Positions 8,610 to 13,117 of a stretch of DNA of 13,117 bases are shown here, piece after piece. Source of the DNA: Chitinophagaceae bacterium (lineage in GTDB: Bacteria; Bacteroidota; Bacteroidia; Chitinophagales; Chitinophagaceae); the NCBI GenBank assembly GCA_003136915.1, contig PLEB01000384.1, positions 1-13,117 of the forward strand. Reading direction: 5' to 3'. The notes beneath the pieces are model-generated. The model was not told the origin of the DNA. It did not search any database and saw only the letters and a list, made by a program, of their open reading frames with translations. A program made the position numbers and the translations under genes. The stretch's first letter is position 1. Every line of letters starts with the position of its first letter.

Positions 8610-9662
8610 TTAACTAAAGGAATACGAGGAGCTGGGAGAAAGATCTTCCGCTTTTATAAAATCATTTACGATAGTAGAAATTGCCTCATATTCCAGCAGG
8701 AATCCATCATGGCCATAGATGGAAGGGATCGAGTGAAAAGCAGCTCCGGGAATATTTTCTGCAAGAAAGACCTGTTCCTTTTTTGGAAATAATAAATCTG
8801 ATTGAATGCTGATTACGTGCGTTCTTGCTTTGATCTCTTGCAAAGCCTGGATAGCGCCTCCGCGACCACGGCCCACATGATGAGCATCCATGCTTTGCGA
8901 AAGCCGGTAATAACTAAAGGCATTAAACCTTTTTGCGAGTTTTTCACCCTGATAAATCTGGTACGACTCACTCCGGTATGGACCCAGGGCGCCAGTGTCG
9001 GTATCGTTCTGGTAAAGATCATAGGTTTCCGGATGGCGATAGGAAAGCAACGCCACACCACGGGCCAGTTTCATTCCGTGAATGCCCGCCAGGGGGTGGC
9101 GTTGCAGCCAGTCCGGATCCAATTCAATACATAGACGCTGGGATGCGTTGTAGGCTTTGCCCCAGGGAGAATGAATGGCATTGGTGGCAATGGGCACGAT
9201 GTGCTCAAACAGCCATGGTTCTTCTATGGCCCATTCCAGCAATTGTTGTCCCCCCATGGATCCACCGATGCCGATCTTAATTTTCTTAATTCCCAAAAAT
9301 TCACGGAGCGGCTGATATGCCCGGATCATATCGCGGGTAGTAAAAAACGGGAAGTCGTGATAAAAAAGCTGGCCGGTAACCGGATTGTTTTCCAGGGGAC
9401 CAATACTTCCATAACAACTTCCCGGCATGTTCACGCAGACCACGAAGTACTTCTCCGGATCAAAAAGATTTCCTTTGCCAACCAGTCCGGGCCACCAGTC
9501 TTCCGGATTGCTGTTTGCAGTCAGCGCGTGGAATACCCAAACGGCATTCGACTTATCTGCATTCAGCTTTCCGAGTGCATGATAACCGAGATGATATCCC
9601 GGCAACGTAAATCCTGATTCCAGTCTGAATGGCTGGTAATGGAAAAAAACTGTTGGTAACAA
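8610..9662 (-). CDS. metX: Homoserine O-acetyltransferase (alpha/beta-hydrolase fold)
   Basis: A 350-aa cytosolic enzyme that activates homoserine by O-acylation, normally with acetyl-CoA, for direct sulfhydrylation by the product of the adjacent metY. The N-terminus has the MetX pattern FRLESGFTLPGYHLGYHALG, and the core includes VNMPGSCYGS. The catalytic triad is visible: nucleophile Ser135 in GGSMGGQQ (133-140), Asp289 in IQSDLLFP, and His318 in YGHDGFLLE. The length is typical. No ATG or GTG occurs in the first stretch of the frame, so TTG 9662 is the most plausible start. The frame is open upstream only to a stop at 9687-9689, with CTG 9671 as the other candidate. The gene begins 16 nt after the metY stop, so the two are surely cotranscribed. 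MetX and MetA folds differ, so the name is secure, but acetyl versus succinyl preference is not. Confidence 0.95.
   Translation of the reverse strand: MLPTVFFHYQPFRLESGFTLPGYHLGYHALGKLNADKSNAVWVFHALTANSNPEDWWPGLVGKGNLFDPEKYFVVCVNMPGSCYGSIGPLENNPVTGQLFYHDFPFFTTRDMIRAYQPLREFLGIKKIKIGIGGSMGGQQLLEWAIEEPWLFEHIVPIATNAIHSPWGKAYNASQRLCIELDPDWLQRHPLAGIHGMKLARGVALLSYRHPETYDLYQNDTDTGALGPYRSESYQIYQGEKLAKRFNAFSYYRLSQSMDAHHVGRGRGGAIQALQEIKARTHVISIQSDLLFPKKEQVFLAENIPGAAFHSIPSIYGHDGFLLEYEAISTIVNDFIKAEDLSPSSSYSFS
9662..9662 (-). promoter_or_regulatory. TTG initiation codon of metX
   Basis: The plus-strand bases 9660-9662 read CAA, so the minus-strand start is TTG. No ATG lies between the preceding in-frame stop (9687-9689) and the conserved FRLESG block about a dozen codons in. 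No clear Shine-Dalgarno sequence precedes it. Initiation may depend on ribosomes terminating on metY 16 nt upstream. Confidence 0.6.
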
Positions 9663-9678
9663 TAGGTTCAGCGTTTCG

Positions 9679-11126
<1,448 letters not shown>

Positions 11127-11143
11127 AAGGTTTCATTAATCCT

Positions 11144-11175
11144 ACAAAAATAATAGAGTAAGAAGAATAAGCAAA
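11144..11175 (-). promoter_or_regulatory. Bacteroidota-type sigma-A promoter for metY
   Basis: On the minus strand, TTTG (11172-11175) is separated by 19 nt from TATTTTTGT (11144-11152). This matches the Bacteroidota -33 TTTG and -7 TAnnTTTGY consensus exactly, with consensus spacing. The predicted start is a few bases downstream, near 11137-11140. That gives a metY leader of about 130 nt. Confidence 0.65.
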
Positions 11176-11205
11176 ATAATGTTTTCCGCCCGGCCCGTTA
11201 CTGCG

Positions 11206-11271
11206 GCTGTCTTCTCACCCGTATCTCCCCTGATCAATCCGGAAACAGACGCCGTTATCCTGAGAGACAGC
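11206..11271. repeat. 66-nt imperfect inverted repeat upstream of the metY promoter
   Basis: GCTGTCTTCTCA (11206-11217) pairs with TGAGAGACAGC (11261-11271), giving 11 bp with one bulged T. The 43-nt interior can extend pairing, with about 8 of 10 positions matching around GTATCTCCCC and GGAAACAGAC. It lies about 30 nt upstream of the -33 element, outside the predicted metY transcript. It could be a regulator-binding site, a structured RNA of a longer transcript, or a remnant. No known riboswitch consensus was recognised in it. Confidence 0.45.
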
Positions 11272-11426
11272 TGTTCAGCCCTTCTGGAAGTATACAAATA
11301 TGGATTTAGAGTAACCCAGGCAAAAGATATTATTTTTTGAAGACCGTAAGGTTTGGTGAACGCCATGGCCAGCGCAGATCCATTTGATCGAAGCCGGTCG
11401 CATATATTTCAGTTTTAATTTGGTAA

Positions 11427-11456
11427 ATAAACCGGGGCCAAAGATAATCGGTTTAT
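11427..11456 (-). terminator. Candidate terminator behind the MutS-like gene
   Basis: ATAAACCG (11427-11434) and CGGTTTAT (11449-11456) form a perfect 8-bp inverted repeat around a 14-nt loop, 12 nt downstream of the MutS-like stop codon. On the minus strand the stem ends in TTTAT and runs into TTACC, so the U tract is weak. It may separate the pyrC/MutS-like transcript from metY. Confidence 0.4.
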
Positions 11457-11468
11457 GCATTTTCTGTA

Positions 11469-12785
11469 TCAGGTTTTATCAAGGAGGTCCACAACGCCTT
11501 CTCTTTTAAGTATAAGGTATCCGAGGCGGTCATTACTAATACCATCCTTCAGCTGATAATTGAATTCCAGTTGATCTCCCTTAACATTCGTTTCAAAATA
11601 TTTAAAGGAAATATTAGGAAATGGTTTTAGTTCCTCACCGATCTCATACAAATGGGTCGATAGAATAAATAAGGAAGTCTTGATCCTGATCAGGCCGCGG
11701 ATAACGACCGAGGAGCATTTCATAGCGTCCTCCACGTTCGTGCCTTTAAATAATTCGTCAATAAGCACAAGCCATTTCTTGTGGTCACTGATCTTGATAA
11801 TTGTATTCCGGATCCTTTGTACTTCATTGAAGAAATAACTTTCACCTTTCACAAGATTGTCCACCACATTGATATTGCTGAGAATGCCGTCGAACAATCC
11901 GAGTTTCATACGCACGGCAGGTACGCCCATGCCCAGGTGGGCCAGAAAAAGGGCACAGCCTACGGCTTTGATAAATGTGCTTTTACCGGCCATATTTGCG
12001 CCGGTAAGAAAAACAAAATTGCTTTCCGGGTCCATGTTGATATCATAGGAAACCGGGGCTGTAAGTAGCAGGTGGTACAATCCGGTTACTTCGATAAACG
12101 GACCTTCTGTATGAATAAACTCCGGTATGGACAACCGGTACTGGCTGGTGGCGACTGCCATAGAATACCAGGCATCGAGCTTTGCAAAAATTCCGATCAG
12201 CTCCAATGCGGCACTTTTAAACCGGTTCTGAATAAAATATCCATATTGAACCACTTCGGATGGGCTTAGTTTTATTTCAGATTTTCTCTTTGCCAGGGAG
12301 ACCAGAATTTCATGATTCAATAAGCCCTCAACCCTTTGCAATAGCGCCGCCAGCACAGGGGGACAAGGTTCGGTTCCCGCCACGGATGCGATGGATTTCA
12401 TTCCCCGGATGAAGTCTGCAAAATGCCCAATCGAATAACGTGTAAGGGAATAGTCCGGTGTGTGCAGCAGTTTATACATTCTGGCAGAGACGGGGTCATA
12501 ACCTAAAGGAATTTTGTCAATCGGTGTATCATAAAACCGCTCCATGACCATAACAGTGCCGTTGGAAATGGAAGTTCCCCAGGCGCTTTCGTTACGCAGG
12601 ATAATGGAAAGGATTTGCTGAGTTTCACGGATCTTTTCCAGGCTGCTGAATGGTTGATTGAAAATTTGATAGAGTTGAGTGCGGCCTCCGACCGTTCTGG
12701 TTTGATCCAGCTTGTTGAACAGGCAAAATTCATCACCCGTTTCAAAAACAGAGAGATCTGCATATGTTGTTTGGTCTATTTGCAT
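11469..12785 (-). CDS. Short MutS-related ATPase lacking mismatch-recognition domain
   Basis: A 438-aa protein with a MutS-type ATPase domain at the C-terminus. The Walker A motif TGANMAGKST is at 261-270 with Lys268, the Walker B motif LVLIDELFKGT has Asp343/Glu344, and STH at 376-378 corresponds to the conserved switch histidine. Residues 1-250 are mostly helical and resemble the core/lever region (MutS domain III). There is no room for the N-terminal mismatch-binding domain I, so the Phe-x-Glu wedge motif of MutS is absent, and no Smr endonuclease tail is present as in MutS2. Such truncated MutS homologs are common in Bacteroidota, with unknown function; a role in DNA-structure binding or recombination is a guess. 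It starts at ATG 12785, 25 nt after the dihydroorotase stop, and is probably cotranscribed with it. Confidence 0.85.
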   Translation of the reverse strand: MQIDQTTYADLSVFETGDEFCLFNKLDQTRTVGGRTQLYQIFNQPFSSLEKIRETQQILSIILRNESAWGTSISNGTVMVMERFYDTPIDKIPLGYDPVSARMYKLLHTPDYSLTRYSIGHFADFIRGMKSIASVAGTEPCPPVLAALLQRVEGLLNHEILVSLAKRKSEIKLSPSEVVQYGYFIQNRFKSAALELIGIFAKLDAWYSMAVATSQYRLSIPEFIHTEGPFIEVTGLYHLLLTAPVSYDINMDPESNFVFLTGANMAGKSTFIKAVGCALFLAHLGMGVPAVRMKLGLFDGILSNINVVDNLVKGESYFFNEVQRIRNTIIKISDHKKWLVLIDELFKGTNVEDAMKCSSVVIRGLIRIKTSLFILSTHLYEIGEELKPFPNISFKYFETNVKGDQLEFNYQLKDGISNDRLGYLILKREGVVDLLDKT

Positions 12786-12810
12786 GGTTAAATTATGACA
12801 CGGAGATCAT

Positions 12811-13117
12811 TTACCGGTCAAAAGAAAGTCTTTTTCCTTTTTGTGATTCATCGAACTGTTCGTTTCCATAAACCTTATGCCCATTCACAAAAGTATTTAT
12901 GACAGAAGCGGGTATACGCATCCCTTCCAGTGGGCTCCATCCGCATTTATAAAGGATATTACCTGCATGGATTTGCGAAGGGGCATGCAGGTCCACAATT
13001 ACTAGGTCCGCAAAAAAACCTTCCCGGATAAATCCTCTTTCCCTGATCTGAAAACATTCGGCAACGGCATGACTCATTTTTTCGACTACTTTTTCCAGGG
13101 ATATTTTTCCCAGGCTT
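12811..13117 (-). CDS. pyrC: Dihydroorotase, C-terminal end (partial, 5' end outside window)
   Basis: The frame is open to the window edge; the ATG at 13077 is internal because ISLEKVVEKM precedes it in frame. About 101 C-terminal residues are visible. They carry the end of an amidohydrolase barrel and the small beta-sandwich: RGFIREGFFADLVIVDL, ILYKCGWSPLEGMRIPASV and TFVNGHKVY. This pattern, especially GWSPLEG followed by VINTFVNG, is typical of dihydroorotases of pyrimidine biosynthesis, which interconvert carbamoyl-aspartate and dihydroorotate. Metal-binding residues lie upstream of the window, so activity cannot be judged. Other cyclic amidohydrolases (allantoinase, hydantoinase) share the fold and are the main alternative. 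It is followed by the MutS-like gene after 25 nt. Confidence 0.85.
   Translation of the reverse strand, partial: SLGKISLEKVVEKMSHAVAECFQIRERGFIREGFFADLVIVDLHAPSQIHAGNILYKCGWSPLEGMRIPASVINTFVNGHKVYGNEQFDESQKGKRLSFDR

Noticed and set aside
11142..11460. Two minus-strand ATG frames of 61 and 74 codons (11275-11460 and 11142-11366)
   Set aside because: They overlap each other and the candidate terminator, inverted repeat and promoter. They show no recognisable domain, and one ends in a low-complexity Leu/Ile run. Probably chance frames.

Overview
The window looks like a Bacteroidota chromosome segment, probably Chitinophagaceae-like. The protein families fit this phylum, start codons lack clear Shine-Dalgarno sequences, and the metY promoter has the Bacteroidota form TTTG-N19-TAnnTTTGY. 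The assignment rests on motifs read by eye; no database search was possible.

Plus strand, 1-5485: the downstream end of a biosynthetic gene cluster. It opens inside the C-terminal half of a PLP-dependent aminotransferase domain of the type embedded in hybrid PKS-NRPS enzymes (mycosubtilin/iturin-like). That polypeptide stops at 676, and a new gene starts 4 nt later with a stand-alone terminal NRPS module (C-A-PCP-TE, 1360 aa). Its adenylation pocket reads DAFWLGGTFK, which predicts valine. An Sfp-type phosphopantetheinyl transferase follows after 2 nt. Together they suggest that a beta-keto chain is aminated on an upstream PKS module, condensed with Val and released by the thioesterase; the PPTase would arm the carrier domains.

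Minus strand, 13117-5544: six genes in the same direction, convergent with the cluster. In transcription order these are the C-terminal end of a dihydroorotase, a short MutS-like ATPase lacking the mismatch-recognition domain, a 461-nt non-coding interval, metY, metX, an Nramp-related transporter with altered metal-site motifs, and a Tat-exported GH36-like TIM-barrel glycosidase. metY and metX form the methionine/homocysteine sulfhydrylation pair.

The interval before metY is the most interesting non-coding stretch. It holds a good promoter, a near-leaderless 22-codon ORF with three Cys codons (two in tandem), two mutually exclusive hairpin possibilities, a second short ORF ending 10 nt before metY, a 66-nt imperfect inverted repeat upstream of the promoter, and a candidate terminator behind the MutS-like gene. 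This layout could be a cysteine-sensing leader for sulfur assimilation, but that is inference.
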